64,000 nt of DNA, taken from NCBI RefSeq assembly GCF_014203235.1, contig NZ_JACHIN010000002.1, positions 117,245 to 181,244 on the forward strand, written 5' to 3'. Positions within the stretch are counted from its first letter, which is position 1, and the number at the start of each line of letters is the position of its first letter. This document shows positions 7,832-16,123 of the stretch, piece by piece. Source of the DNA: Nonomuraea endophytica. Its GTDB lineage: Bacteria; Actinomycetota; Actinomycetes; Streptosporangiales; Streptosporangiaceae. The notes beneath the pieces are model-generated. The model searched no databases, was not told the origin of the DNA, and saw only the letters and a list, made by a program, of their open reading frames with translations. Both the position numbers and the translations under genes were made by a program.

Positions 7832-9463
7832 GTGAGCGGTGAAACCTCCCACATCGGGCGCTACAAACTGATCAGCGTGCTGGGCCGCGGCGGGATGGGC
7901 ACGGTTCACCTGGCCGAGGACCCCGCCGGCGTGCGGGTCGCGGTCAAGGTGATCAACCCCGAGTTCAGCCAGCACGAGCAGTTTCGCATGCGCTTTCGCC
8001 GGGAGGCGGACGCGGCGCAGCGGGTGCGGCGGTTCTGCACGGCCGCGGTGCTGGACGCCGCGCTCGACGGCAACCAGCTCTACGTCGTCACCGAGTACGT
8101 GCCGGGGCCCAACCTGGAGGAGGCGGTCAAGCAGTCGGGACCGCTGACCGGCTCCAGCCTCGACGCGTTGGCGGTCAGCGTGGCCACCGCGCTCACCGCC
8201 ATCCACGGCGCCGGGGTCGTGCACCGCGACCTCAAGCCGTCGAACGTGCTGCTGTCGCCGGTCGGCCCGCGAGTGATCGACTTCGGCATCGCGCGGGCGC
8301 TGGACGAGCTGGGCGGGGTGACCGGCACCGGCGAGATCATCGGCACGCCCCGCTACATGGCGCCCGAGGTGCTGCGGGGCGAGCCGGTCTCGCCCGCCTG
8401 CGACGTGTTCTCCTGGGGCTGCCTGATCGCCTTCGCGGCCAGCGGGCGCGCGCCGTTCGGCGGCGACTCGCTGCCCTCGATGATCTATTCGGTGCTCAGC
8501 ACCGAGCCCGACCTCGGCGGCGTGGAGCCGGCGCTGCGCCCGCTGGTCGTGGCGGCGCTGCAGAAGGACCCGGCGCTGCGCCCGACCGCGCAGCAACTCC
8601 TCGACCACCTGGTGGGCAGGCAGGCCGCGCCCGAGCAGGCCGCGCACACCGTGCAGGTGGCCTGGCAGCGGGCGACCACCCCGCTCACCACGGCGCAGCC
8701 CGCTCCGCCGGGAGGCGGCGGCCGGCGCGCCAAGCTGATCGCCGGCGTCACGGGCGGGGCCGTGCTGGTCACGGGCGGCGTCGTGGCGGCGCTGCTGCTG
8801 TCGCAGAGCTCGCCGCCGACCCACCTGGGCCGCCTCTACCAGGAGGACTTCACGACCTCCTCCGGCGGCTGGGACGGCACCTACGACGCCGACGACGAGG
8901 CCAGCTACGGCTACAAGACCGACGGCACCTACGGCCTCGACGTCGAGCCGAGCTACGAGCAGCGCTGGGCCAAGGCCCCGGCGCCCTTCGCCAACGCCTC
9001 CCCCACGCCCTCGCCCAGCGCCACCCCGACCCCGCTCATGCCCGACTCCGTGCTGGTCAGCGTGACGGCGCAGGCCAGCAAGGTCTCCGGCGACGGCGAG
9101 TACGGCGTCTACTGCCACAACACAGCGGACGGCACCTTCTACGAGTTCGGCCTCGACACCACGGGCAACGCCCGGATCAGGAAGATCATCGACGGTGCCG
9201 GAGGCACGCTCGCGCAGCAGGCGAAGCTCGAGATCAAACCGCGGGCCAAGGTCCGGCTGGAGGCCTTCTGCGAGCAGTCGGGCTCGACGGTGAAGCTGAC
9301 CATGTGGGTGGACGGCAAGCAGGTGCTGCGGGCCGAGGACCCCAACGGCATCAAGACCGGTCATGTCGGATTGTTCGCCCGGGTGCCGAAGGACGAGCAG
9401 TCGATCATGAAGACCGTCTTCGACGACTTCGAACTGCGCGGCCAGCGCTCCGAGCAGCCCTGA
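7832..9463 (+). CDS. Transmembrane Ser/Thr protein kinase with extracellular sensor domain
   Basis: 543 residues from GTG 7832. Kinase domain, residues about 8-265: glycine loop LGRGGMGTVH, VAVKV lysine, catalytic VVHRDLKPSN, DFG in VIDFGIA, and PRYMAPEV. A single membrane helix follows at about 304-327 (LIAGVTGGAVLVTGGVVAAL). The roughly 215-residue extracellular part (YQEDFTTSSGGWDG, MWVDGKQVLRAED) looks like a jelly-roll/LamG-type fold. This PknB-like architecture senses an external cue and phosphorylates cytoplasmic targets. It starts 6 nt after the HAD gene and could be read with it, though functions look unrelated. Confidence 0.88.
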   Translation: MSGETSHIGRYKLISVLGRGGMGTVHLAEDPAGVRVAVKVINPEFSQHEQFRMRFRREADAAQRVRRFCTAAVLDAALDGNQLYVVTEYVPGPNLEEAVKQSGPLTGSSLDALAVSVATALTAIHGAGVVHRDLKPSNVLLSPVGPRVIDFGIARALDELGGVTGTGEIIGTPRYMAPEVLRGEPVSPACDVFSWGCLIAFAASGRAPFGGDSLPSMIYSVLSTEPDLGGVEPALRPLVVAALQKDPALRPTAQQLLDHLVGRQAAPEQAAHTVQVAWQRATTPLTTAQPAPPGGGGRRAKLIAGVTGGAVLVTGGVVAALLLSQSSPPTHLGRLYQEDFTTSSGGWDGTYDADDEASYGYKTDGTYGLDVEPSYEQRWAKAPAPFANASPTPSPSATPTPLMPDSVLVSVTAQASKVSGDGEYGVYCHNTADGTFYEFGLDTTGNARIRKIIDGAGGTLAQQAKLEIKPRAKVRLEAFCEQSGSTVKLTMWVDGKQVLRAEDPNGIKTGHVGLFARVPKDEQSIMKTVFDDFELRGQRSEQP

Positions 9464-9553
9464 CCCGTCCGGGCACGGACCGCCGTGGACGGCGTGATCG
9501 TCCGCGTCCGCGCGGCTGGAAGCAATAAGCGCGCGGCTGGGTTAGACAGGACT

Positions 9554-10501
9554 ATGCGCGCAGTCGTCATCGCCGCCCAGGGCGGCCCAGAGGTCCTCGA
9601 ATATGCCGAGCACCCCGATCCCGTCGCGGGTCCAGGAGAGGTGGTCGTCGACGTCGCCGCGAGCGGCGTCAACTTCATCGACATCTACCAGCGCTCCGGC
9701 GTCTACCCACTGCAACTCCCCAGCCCCATCGGCTGTGAGGGCGCCGGCACCGTCTCTGCCGTCGGCCCCGGCGTCACCGGCTTCGCCGTCGGCGACACCG
9801 TCGCCTGGGCGAACGTCCTGGGCAGCTACGCCGAGAAGGCCGTCGTGCCCGCCGACCGCCTCGTGCCCGTGCCCGACGGCGTCAGCGCGGACCTGGCCGC
9901 CGCCGCCCTGCTGCAGGGCATGACCGCCCACTTCCTCGTACGCTCCACGCACGAGGTCAAGGAGGGCGACCGGGTCCTCATCCACGCCGGGGCTGGCGGC
10001 ATGGGCCAGCTGCTCATCCAGCTCGCCAAGCTCTACGGCGCCACCGTCCACACCACCGTCTCCACCGACGAGAAGGCCAAGCTGGCCCGCGCCGCCGGCG
10101 CCGACGAGGTCCACTCCTACGACGACTTCGCACAGACGCTCAAGGACAGCATCGACGTGGTCTACGACGGCGTCGGCGCCACCACCTTCGAAGGCGGCCT
10201 GACCGCGCTGCGCCGCCGCGGGCTCATGGCCCTGTACGGCGCGGCCAGCGGCCCCGTGCCGCCCATGGACCCGCAGTTGCTCAACCGGTCGGGCTCGTTG
10301 TTCCTGACCCGGCCCACGCTCGTCCACTACGTCGACAACCGGGAGGAACTGCTGTGGCGGGCCCGCGAGGTCTTCGGGTGGATCGCCGCCGGGCAGCTGC
10401 GCATCGACGTCTCCCACCGGTACCCGCTGGCCGAGGCGGCCCGCGCGCACGAGGACCTGGCGGCCCGCCGTACGACGGGCAAGCTGCTCCTGATCCCCTG
10501 A
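9554..10501 (+). CDS. Zinc-free quinone oxidoreductase (MDR superfamily)
   Basis: 315-residue NADPH:quinone reductase-like protein (MRAVVIAAQGGPEVL start). The N-terminal GroES-like domain lacks zinc-binding cysteines. The Rossmann motif AGAGGMGQLLIQ lies near residue 145. It likely reduces quinones or alkenals with NAD(P)H in the cytosol. The chosen ATG at 9554 has little Shine-Dalgarno; a TTAGAC-like -10 lies just upstream, so a short or absent leader is possible. Two further members of this family lie at 35.4 and 39.8 kb in the redox island. Transcription ends at a strong hairpin at 10509. Confidence 0.85.
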   Translation: MRAVVIAAQGGPEVLEYAEHPDPVAGPGEVVVDVAASGVNFIDIYQRSGVYPLQLPSPIGCEGAGTVSAVGPGVTGFAVGDTVAWANVLGSYAEKAVVPADRLVPVPDGVSADLAAAALLQGMTAHFLVRSTHEVKEGDRVLIHAGAGGMGQLLIQLAKLYGATVHTTVSTDEKAKLARAAGADEVHSYDDFAQTLKDSIDVVYDGVGATTFEGGLTALRRRGLMALYGAASGPVPPMDPQLLNRSGSLFLTRPTLVHYVDNREELLWRAREVFGWIAAGQLRIDVSHRYPLAEAARAHEDLAARRTTGKLLLIP

Positions 10502-10508
10502 GACAGAG

Positions 10509-10548
10509 GCCCCGAGGACGGCTCACGGGAAGAGCCGTCCTCAGGGGC
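10509..10548. terminator. Bidirectional terminator
   Basis: Hairpin with arms GCCCCGAGGACGGCTC and GAGCCGTCCTC-A-GGGGC around a 7-nt loop, filling the gap between convergent stop codons at 10501 and 10549. Its position fits a shared terminator for both genes. Confidence 0.8.
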
Positions 10549-11271
10549 TCACACGTGGGAGCCGCCGTCGACGCGCAGCTCCACGCCCGTGAGGTAGGCG
10601 CCGTCGGCCGAGGCCGCGTAGGCGATGGTGCCCGCGATCGCCTCCGGCTCGCCGAAGCCGACCTGCGGCATGATCCGTCCGTAGAAGGAGGCGTCCACGT
10701 CCTCGGGGAAGGTCACCGAGCTCATCAGCGGCGTCACCACGCCGCCCGGCGAGACCGTCACGACCCGCACGCCCCGCGGCGCCACCTCCGCCGCCAGGCT
10801 CAGCGAGAACGCCAGGACGCCGCCCTTCGACGCCGCGTACCCGGTCATGTAGGGGTGGGCGTGCGTGGCCGAGGTCGAGGCCGTGTTGACCACCACGCCC
10901 TTGCTCTCCACCAGGTACGGCATGGCCTCCCGGCAGAACAGGAACGTGCCGAGCAGGTTGACGTCCAGGAGCCTGCGGAAGTCGGCGAGCGAGAGCGTGG
11001 CCAGCGGCGTCGTCTTGTGGATGCCCGCGACGTTGATCAGCGTGTCGATCCCGCCGAGCTCCTTGGCCGCCTGGGCCACGGCCGTCTTGACCTGCTCCTC
11101 GTCGGCCACGTCGGCGACATGCGGGGTGATGTCCGGATGGCTGGGAATCTCCGGGTTGAGGTCGACGGCGAAGACCCGCGCCCCCTCCCCCGCCAGCCGC
11201 AGGGCCGTCGCCCGCCCGATCCCGGTTGCCGCGCCGGTCAGCAGGACCTTCTTGCCCGCGAAACGTTCCAT
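10549..11271 (-). CDS. SDR-family oxidoreductase
   Basis: 240-residue short-chain dehydrogenase. The ATG at 11271 follows GGAGGATGC. Cofactor motif LLTGAATGIGRA at the N-terminus; NVAG equivalent VAGIHK; catalytic Tyr and Lys in YMTGYAASKGG. The Asp after beta-2 (VFAVDLNP) suggests NAD(H) preference. Substrate unknown. It is divergent from a TetR gene across a perfect 20-bp palindrome, so it is almost certainly that regulator's target. Confidence 0.87.
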   Translation of the reverse strand: MERFAGKKVLLTGAATGIGRATALRLAGEGARVFAVDLNPEIPSHPDITPHVADVADEEQVKTAVAQAAKELGGIDTLINVAGIHKTTPLATLSLADFRRLLDVNLLGTFLFCREAMPYLVESKGVVVNTASTSATHAHPYMTGYAASKGGVLAFSLSLAAEVAPRGVRVVTVSPGGVVTPLMSSVTFPEDVDASFYGRIMPQVGFGEPEAIAGTIAYAASADGAYLTGVELRVDGGSHV

Positions 11272-11290
11272 GCATCCTCCACGTCTCATC

Positions 11291-11310
11291 ACGAGACAAC
11301 TATGTCTCGT
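11291..11310. promoter_or_regulatory. TetR operator, perfect palindrome
   Basis: ACGAGACAACTATGTCTCGT: 8-bp arms ACGAGACA/TGTCTCGT with a 4-bp centre, midway between the divergent SDR (start 11271) and TetR (start 11326) genes. The size and symmetry are typical of TetR operators. TAGGAT at 11312-11317 may be the -10 of the TetR gene. Confidence 0.75.
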
Positions 11311-11325
11311 CTAGGATATGTCCTG

Positions 11326-11895
11326 ATGACCACCTCCGATTCCATGGCGAGAACACGGGACGCGATCCTCCGCGCCGCCGCCACGGCGCTGCGCACCCAC
11401 GAGCGAGCCGGCATGGCCGACATCGCCGCTGCGGCCGGAGTCGGCCGCGCCACCCTCTACCGCCACTTCGCCACCCGCGACGACCTGCTGGTCGAGCTCG
11501 GCCGCTTCGCCGCGGAGGAGTCCATCAGGGTGATCGACGCGGCCGGCATCGACGGCGTCGGGACCGAGGCCGCCCTGACCCGCCTGACCAGGGCGCTGCT
11601 GACGTCCGGCCGCGAGTTCTGGGTGGTCAGCACCCACCGGCCGCAGCTGTGGCCGGAGGAGGAAGAGGTCGGCGAGCGGCTGCGCGTCCTGGCCGAACGC
11701 GGCCAGCGCGAGGGCGTGCTGCGCGCCGATGTCCCCGCCGAACTCCTGGCCGCCGCCCACGGCGCGCTCATCCTGGGCGCGCTGACGCTGGCGCCGCTGT
11801 CGGAGCTGGGCGTCGAGGACGCCACGGACACCATCGTCAGGCTCTACCTCCAGGGCGCCCGGCTCACACCCACGGAAGCGTCGCCTCCACCCTGA
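11326..11895 (+). CDS. TetR-family transcriptional regulator
   Basis: 189 residues from ATG 11326; an in-frame ATG at 11302 lies inside the operator palindrome and is less likely. The N-terminal helix-turn-helix is clear (IAAAAGVGRATLYRHF). The ligand-binding domain (FWVVSTHRPQLW, LILGALTLAPLSE) has no family I can name. It likely represses itself and the divergent SDR gene through the 11291 palindrome. The 3' end overlaps the convergent sensor-kinase gene by 32 nt. Confidence 0.85.
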   Translation: MTTSDSMARTRDAILRAAATALRTHERAGMADIAAAAGVGRATLYRHFATRDDLLVELGRFAAEESIRVIDAAGIDGVGTEAALTRLTRALLTSGREFWVVSTHRPQLWPEEEEVGERLRVLAERGQREGVLRADVPAELLAAAHGALILGALTLAPLSELGVEDATDTIVRLYLQGARLTPTEASPPP

Positions 11896-13042
11896 ACCCG
11901 CCCTGCGGCGACGGCGCGGCCCGGGAGACCCCGCCGAACAACGCGGCCCGCTCGGCGATGTTCACCAGGCCGTGCCCCGACCTGCGCGGCGGCGCGGGCG
12001 GGCGACCGGCGCCGTCGTCGACGACCGTGATGTCCAGCGCCCGCTCGCCGTAGCTGAGCACCACGTCGGCCGCGGCGTCCTTGCCCGCGTGCTTCAGCGC
12101 GTTGGTCAGCGCCTCCTGAACGATCCGGTAGGCGGCCAGCCCCAGCCCCGCCGGCACCGCCCTGACCCGCCCCTCGACCCGCAGCCGCACCTCCAGCGGA
12201 TGCCGCTCCACCAGCGCGTCGATCGCCTCGATGCCCGGCTGCCGCTCCCCCGGCTCCTCACGCAGCCCGCCCAGCAGCAGCCGCAGCTCCGTCAGCGCGG
12301 CCTCCCCCGACTCCCTGATCGACTCCAGCGAGGTCCGCGCGGGCCCGCGATCCTCCGCCGCCAGCGCCGACACCGCGACGTGCGACTGAATCACCATCGC
12401 GCTGACGTTGTGCGCGACGATGTCGTGCAGTTCACGGGCGATCCGCACCCGCTCCTCCGCCACCATCGCCCGCGCCCGCCCCTCCTCGGCACTGGCCGCC
12501 GCGGCCACCCACCGCCGCCGCGCCACCCCCGCGCCCCACGGCAGCGCGCACACCAGCGCCGACATCACCCCCGCCGGCGCCAGCACCCCCAAAATCAGCA
12601 GTCCGTGGTACGGCGAGGCCCGCCACCTGCCCACCGTGTAGAAGGCGACCTGCAGGGCGGTGGACGCCCCGAGCTCGGCCCACGAGGCGTTGACCTCGGC
12701 CCACACATCCCAGCGCCCCACCGCGAGCCACAACACCCAGACCGCCGCCAGCACCCCGAGCGGCCACCGCCGCCGCAGGGCCAGGCAGGCGAAGGCCGCC
12801 AGATCCCCCCAGAACGTCAGCGGAATGCTCCCGATCCGGGCCAGCGTCGCATCGGTGTAGGGAACCACGATCAGCAGATAGGCGCACGCGATCCCGGCCA
12901 GCGACGCGTCGGCGGCCGTCGGATGCCGCTCCAGCCAGGCCAACCGCCGCCCAAGCCAAGCCACCAACCGCCCCACCCGAGCGACCGGCCGCCGCAGCCA
13001 AGCCACCGGCAGCCTCAGCCGATCCCGCAGCTCAGCCCGCAC
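11864..13042 (-). CDS. Sensor histidine kinase (NarL/DesK type)
   Basis: 392 residues from GTG 13042. Several N-terminal membrane segments (LAGIACAYLLIVVPY; LGVLAAVWVLWLAVG; GLLILGVLAPAGVM) are followed by a HisKA_3 dimerisation box RIARELHDIVAHNVS with the phosphorylated His, and a HATPase domain (ALKHAGKDAA N-box, GHGLVNIAER G-box). Kinases of this class normally sit next to a LuxR-type response regulator, but none is adjacent: a convergent TetR gene lies downstream and a small hypothetical gene overlaps upstream. It is therefore an orphan kinase. Confidence 0.88.
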   Translation of the reverse strand: MRAELRDRLRLPVAWLRRPVARVGRLVAWLGRRLAWLERHPTAADASLAGIACAYLLIVVPYTDATLARIGSIPLTFWGDLAAFACLALRRRWPLGVLAAVWVLWLAVGRWDVWAEVNASWAELGASTALQVAFYTVGRWRASPYHGLLILGVLAPAGVMSALVCALPWGAGVARRRWVAAAASAEEGRARAMVAEERVRIARELHDIVAHNVSAMVIQSHVAVSALAAEDRGPARTSLESIRESGEAALTELRLLLGGLREEPGERQPGIEAIDALVERHPLEVRLRVEGRVRAVPAGLGLAAYRIVQEALTNALKHAGKDAAADVVLSYGERALDITVVDDGAGRPPAPPRRSGHGLVNIAERAALFGGVSRAAPSPQGGFRVEATLPWV

Positions 13043-13319
13043 GACCGACCGGCCCGGCGTCGACGCTGAGCCCGCCCTTGTCCTTCAGCCGGGGAAGGCG
13101 TTGGAGCGGATATCCCCCGAATAATCGGATGATATTTCGCCATTGACCGGCGACCACGACCGCCCCGAACCAGCAAAACGTGAAATAGCCAATCACTGAC
13201 TGTTCTTCCGATACGGCCAGCGTGTCGTTATGCGAGAAGACCGGCACGGGCAGGAAGGCATTGCGCGGAAAGCACCGTTCCAGGATCGACGTGGCCCGGT
13301 CGAGCAGACTATCGATCAT
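13032..13319 (-). CDS. Hypothetical protein, lower-GC small ORF
   Basis: 95-residue ORF overlapping the sensor-kinase start by 11 nt. I do not recognise it. It contains one hydrophobic stretch (VIGYFTFCWFGAVVVAG) that could cross or lie on the membrane. Codon usage is less GC-rich at third positions than its neighbours, suggesting transfer or a non-coding stretch. No Shine-Dalgarno precedes the ATG at 13319; AATACT about 8 nt upstream could be a -10 for leaderless expression. The overlap with the kinase gene is the main argument that it is real. Confidence 0.4.
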   Translation of the reverse strand: MIDSLLDRATSILERCFPRNAFLPVPVFSHNDTLAVSEEQSVIGYFTFCWFGAVVVAGQWRNIIRLFGGYPLQRLPRLKDKGGLSVDAGPVGRAG

Positions 13320-13383
13320 AGACGGGAGTATTGCAGCACTTCCATCTGATGTTTACTGTTCGCTCGGCGCAGACGGTGCCCGG

Positions 13384-14007
13384 TCAGTCCTGTACGGCCA
13401 GCCGTACCCCGAACCCGATGATCACCACGCCCGTGAGGCGGTCGAGCAGGCGGCGGACCCTGGGCGTGCGCAGGACGCCGCCCATGAACGTGGCGAAGGC
13501 GACCAGCAGCGCACTCCACACCAGGCCCTCGCCCACGTGCACGCCGGCCAGCGCCAGCCCCATCAGCGCGGGCGGCACGTCGTCCGGGATGAACTGGGGC
13601 AGCATCGCCACGTAGAACGCGCCGACCTTGGGGTTGAGGAGGTTGGTCAGCAGGCCGCGGCGGAAGGCGCGCCCGAAGGTCTGGTCGGTGACCGGGTCGG
13701 CCTCCGACCGGGCGGGGTGGCGGGCGTTCCAGAGCATGCGGGCGCCCATGTAGACGAGGTAGGCGACGCCGGCCCAGCGCAGGATCTCGTAGGCCAGCTG
13801 CGAGGCCGCGAACAGGGCGGACAGGCCGGCGGCGGTGGCCAGGCCCCAGACCAGGATGCCGGTCTGGATGCCGAGGACCACGCCCCACGCCGGACGCCGG
13901 CCCGACAGCACGGACGTGCGCATGATCAAGGCCGTGTCCAGGCCGGGTGTCAGCGTCAGCAGGGCGACGACGGCGGCGAACGAGGCGATTGATCCTGCTA
14001 TATCCAT
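13384..14007 (-). CDS. LysE-family amino-acid/metabolite exporter
   Basis: 207-residue RhtB/LysE-type membrane protein. It begins MDIAGSIASFAAVVAL, has the family's LTPGLDTALIMR stretch near the first helix and LLNPKVGAFYVAMLPQF in the middle, and about six hydrophobic segments. It exports a small amino acid or related metabolite across the plasma membrane; substrate unknown. The start at 14007 lies 5 nt from the end of an oxidoreductase remnant. Confidence 0.85.
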   Translation of the reverse strand: MDIAGSIASFAAVVALLTLTPGLDTALIMRTSVLSGRRPAWGVVLGIQTGILVWGLATAAGLSALFAASQLAYEILRWAGVAYLVYMGARMLWNARHPARSEADPVTDQTFGRAFRRGLLTNLLNPKVGAFYVAMLPQFIPDDVPPALMGLALAGVHVGEGLVWSALLVAFATFMGGVLRTPRVRRLLDRLTGVVIIGFGVRLAVQD

Positions 14008-14012
14008 GGAGA

Positions 14013-14219
14013 TCAGCGTAGCGAGGCGGCGATGTGCTGGGCGGCGGCGTAGCCGAACGTCATCGCCGGGCCCAGCGTGGCGCCCGGCCCCGGGTAGGTC
14101 TCGCCCATGACGGCGGCCGGGACATTCCCCGCCGCGTACAGGCCGGCGATCGGCGAGCCGTCCCCGCGCAGCACGCGGGCGTCCACGTCGGTGAGCACGC
14201 CGCCCTTGGTGCCGATGTC
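14013..14219 (-). pseudogene. C-terminal remnant of FAD-binding 3-ketosteroid dehydrogenase/fumarate-reductase-like gene
   Basis: About 68 codons reading [33 protein letters not shown] and [13 protein letters not shown]. This is the characteristic C-terminal FAD-contacting end of KstD/fumarate-reductase flavoproteins, which are normally 500 or more residues. A stop codon lies directly upstream (14220-14222) and the FAD-binding and catalytic parts are missing. Upstream, AATCACG and CGTGATT form a spaced inverted repeat near the breakpoint. A deletion remnant, not a working gene. Confidence 0.75.
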
Positions 14220-14346
14220 TCAATCACGATAACGCGCCCCGTGCCGTGATTAGTCCGGCCCAGGCGGAGCCGGACGGCGGCTGACCGACTGCACAGGCTG
14301 AGCTGTCAGGTAGGTGCCCGGGGGCGCGGTGCCGTACCTCAGCTGA

Positions 14347-15324
14347 TCATGACGGCGGCCAGTCGAGCAGCCGCGCCCCCAGCACCGCCGTCTCCAGCGT
14401 GAACCGCTGCGTCGGCTCGTCCGGTGAGAAGCCCGTCAGGCGGCGGATGCGCTCCAGCCGGTAGGTGACGGTCCTGGTGCTGACGCCGAGCCGGCGCGCG
14501 GCCGCCGCCTGGTTGCCGTGCACGGCGAAGACGGCCGCCAGCGTCTCCAGCAGCGGCTCGTGCCCGCCGCGCGCGCCGAGCAGCGGGCTGAGCACGCTGT
14601 TGACCAGGTCCTCGATGGCGGCCCTGTCGCGCAGGAGCACCGGGAAGACCAGCAGGTCGGCGGCCTTGACCACCGAGGCGGCCAGGCCCAGCCGGCCCGC
14701 CAGCTCCAGCGCCCGCTCGGCCTCCCTGAAGGAGGCGACGACGCCGCCGGGACCGCGCTGCGCCCGCCCGACCGCCACCCGCCAGCCGGGCGCGAACCGG
14801 GCCCGCACGTGGTGCGTGAACTCCCCCACCGCGGCCGGCAGCGTCGCCGGTGACACGCACACCAGCAGGGCCTCCCGCCCGGCCACCAGGATGTTGTGCG
14901 AGCCGAACCTGGCTACCAGGTCGCGTTCGATCCGGTCCTGGTCGCCGTCCTTCATGCCGCTGGCCACCGCCACCACGTACGACTCGGCCAGGCGCAGCCC
15001 GAAGTGCTCGGCCCGCTCGGCCAGGCGCTCCGCGCGGCCTTGGAGCAGGTCGTCCACGAACTCCTTGCGGGCCGCCTCCTCGCTGCGCAGCGCGGCGTGC
15101 TGGGCCGCCTCGTAGCCGTCCATCAGCGCGGCGACCAGCCGGCGCAGCGCGGGCGCCGCCGTACCGTCGGCCGCGGCCAGCGCGTCGTCCACCAGCACGC
15201 GCAGCGGGACGCCGCGCACGGCGGCGCTCTCGCCGATCGCGCGGCACTCCTCCACCGCCGCGCGGCCCGGCAGCCGCCCCGTGGCGGCGTGCTCGGCCAC
15301 GAGGCGCCGCAGCGGCTCGTCCAT
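14347..15324 (-). CDS. PucR-family transcriptional regulator
   Basis: 325 residues from ATG 15324, 7 nt after the upstream permease stop, so co-transcribed with the ABC exporter. The central GGDEF-like domain typical of CdaR/PucR (RFAPGWRVAVGRA, ASFREAERALEL) precedes the C-terminal PucR helix-turn-helix (NQAAAARRLGVSTRTVTYRL). It probably regulates the exporter operon or a linked pathway; the effector is unknown. Confidence 0.85.
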   Translation of the reverse strand: MDEPLRRLVAEHAATGRLPGRAAVEECRAIGESAAVRGVPLRVLVDDALAAADGTAAPALRRLVAALMDGYEAAQHAALRSEEAARKEFVDDLLQGRAERLAERAEHFGLRLAESYVVAVASGMKDGDQDRIERDLVARFGSHNILVAGREALLVCVSPATLPAAVGEFTHHVRARFAPGWRVAVGRAQRGPGGVVASFREAERALELAGRLGLAASVVKAADLLVFPVLLRDRAAIEDLVNSVLSPLLGARGGHEPLLETLAAVFAVHGNQAAAARRLGVSTRTVTYRLERIRRLTGFSPDEPTQRFTLETAVLGARLLDWPPS

Positions 15325-15331
15325 CTGCCCG

Positions 15332-16123
15332 TCAGACTCCTACGTCGCGCCGGTCGAAGGCGAGGACCGCGGTGAGCGCCAGCACGACCGCCGCCCCCGC
15401 CAGCACAAGGTAGTCCCACGTGGGCAGCCCCTGGTAGACGGGCCTGCCCTCGCCGTAATAGTGAAACGGCGAGAGCCACTTGAGCCAGGAGATCGCCTCG
15501 ACGTTCCTGCCGACGGTCACGACCATGTACCCGGCGACCGCCCAGACGCCGACGGCGGCCATCGCCGGGGCCTTGCGGCCGGTCACCGCGCCCACGGTCA
15601 CCGCGACCGTACCGAAGAACACGGCGAGCAGGAAGACGCCGGTGTGGGCGGCGAGGATGCGGTCCACGCCGACGCCGAGGTCGATCGACTGCGCCACGGC
15701 GACCAGGACCCCGAAGGTGATCGCGGCGATCACGAAGAGCGCCACGACCATCGCGGCGTAGCGCTCCAGCAGCAGCCGCCTGCGGTCGACGGGCAGCGTG
15801 ATCGTCAGCTCCAGCGTGCCGGACTCCTCGGGCTGGGCGATGGCCCGGTTGCCGAGGACCATCGCGCACACGATGAACATGATCGGGACGAGCAGCTGGT
15901 AGACGACGGTCTGGAGGTAGCCGGCGCCGGTGGCGACGTCCTCCATGCCGCCCATGATGTCGCGCAGCGCGCCCGGCGACTTGGCCAGCGCCTGCTTGCT
16001 GAGGGTCTCGGGGTCCTCGCGCAGGCTGGCGTAGATGCTGACGTACATGGTCAGGAACAGGCTGATGCCGACCGACCAGCCGACGAGCGACCTGCGGTAC
16101 TCGCCCAGGGCTTTGGCGATCAT
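15332..16123 (-). CDS. ABC exporter permease (ABC-2 type)
   Basis: 263-residue membrane protein with about six hydrophobic segments (SLVGWSVGISLFLTMYVS at the start; QLLVPIMFIVCAMVLG; VVALFVIAAITFGVLVAV). Its ATG overlaps the stop of the ATPase gene (ATGA). The cytoplasmic loop EESGTLELTITLPVDRRRLL is typical of ABC-2 permeases. With the ATPase at 16120-17004 it forms a two-component exporter for a drug, lipid or antibiotic; the substrate cannot be read from sequence. Confidence 0.85.
   Translation of the reverse strand: MIAKALGEYRRSLVGWSVGISLFLTMYVSIYASLREDPETLSKQALAKSPGALRDIMGGMEDVATGAGYLQTVVYQLLVPIMFIVCAMVLGNRAIAQPEESGTLELTITLPVDRRRLLLERYAAMVVALFVIAAITFGVLVAVAQSIDLGVGVDRILAAHTGVFLLAVFFGTVAVTVGAVTGRKAPAMAAVGVWAVAGYMVVTVGRNVEAISWLKWLSPFHYYGEGRPVYQGLPTWDYLVLAGAAVVLALTAVLAFDRRDVGV

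Noticed and set aside
7214..9364. 716-codon minus-strand open frame
   Set aside because: Antisense shadow of the Ser/Thr kinase gene, with Arg/Gly/His-rich composition and no domain.
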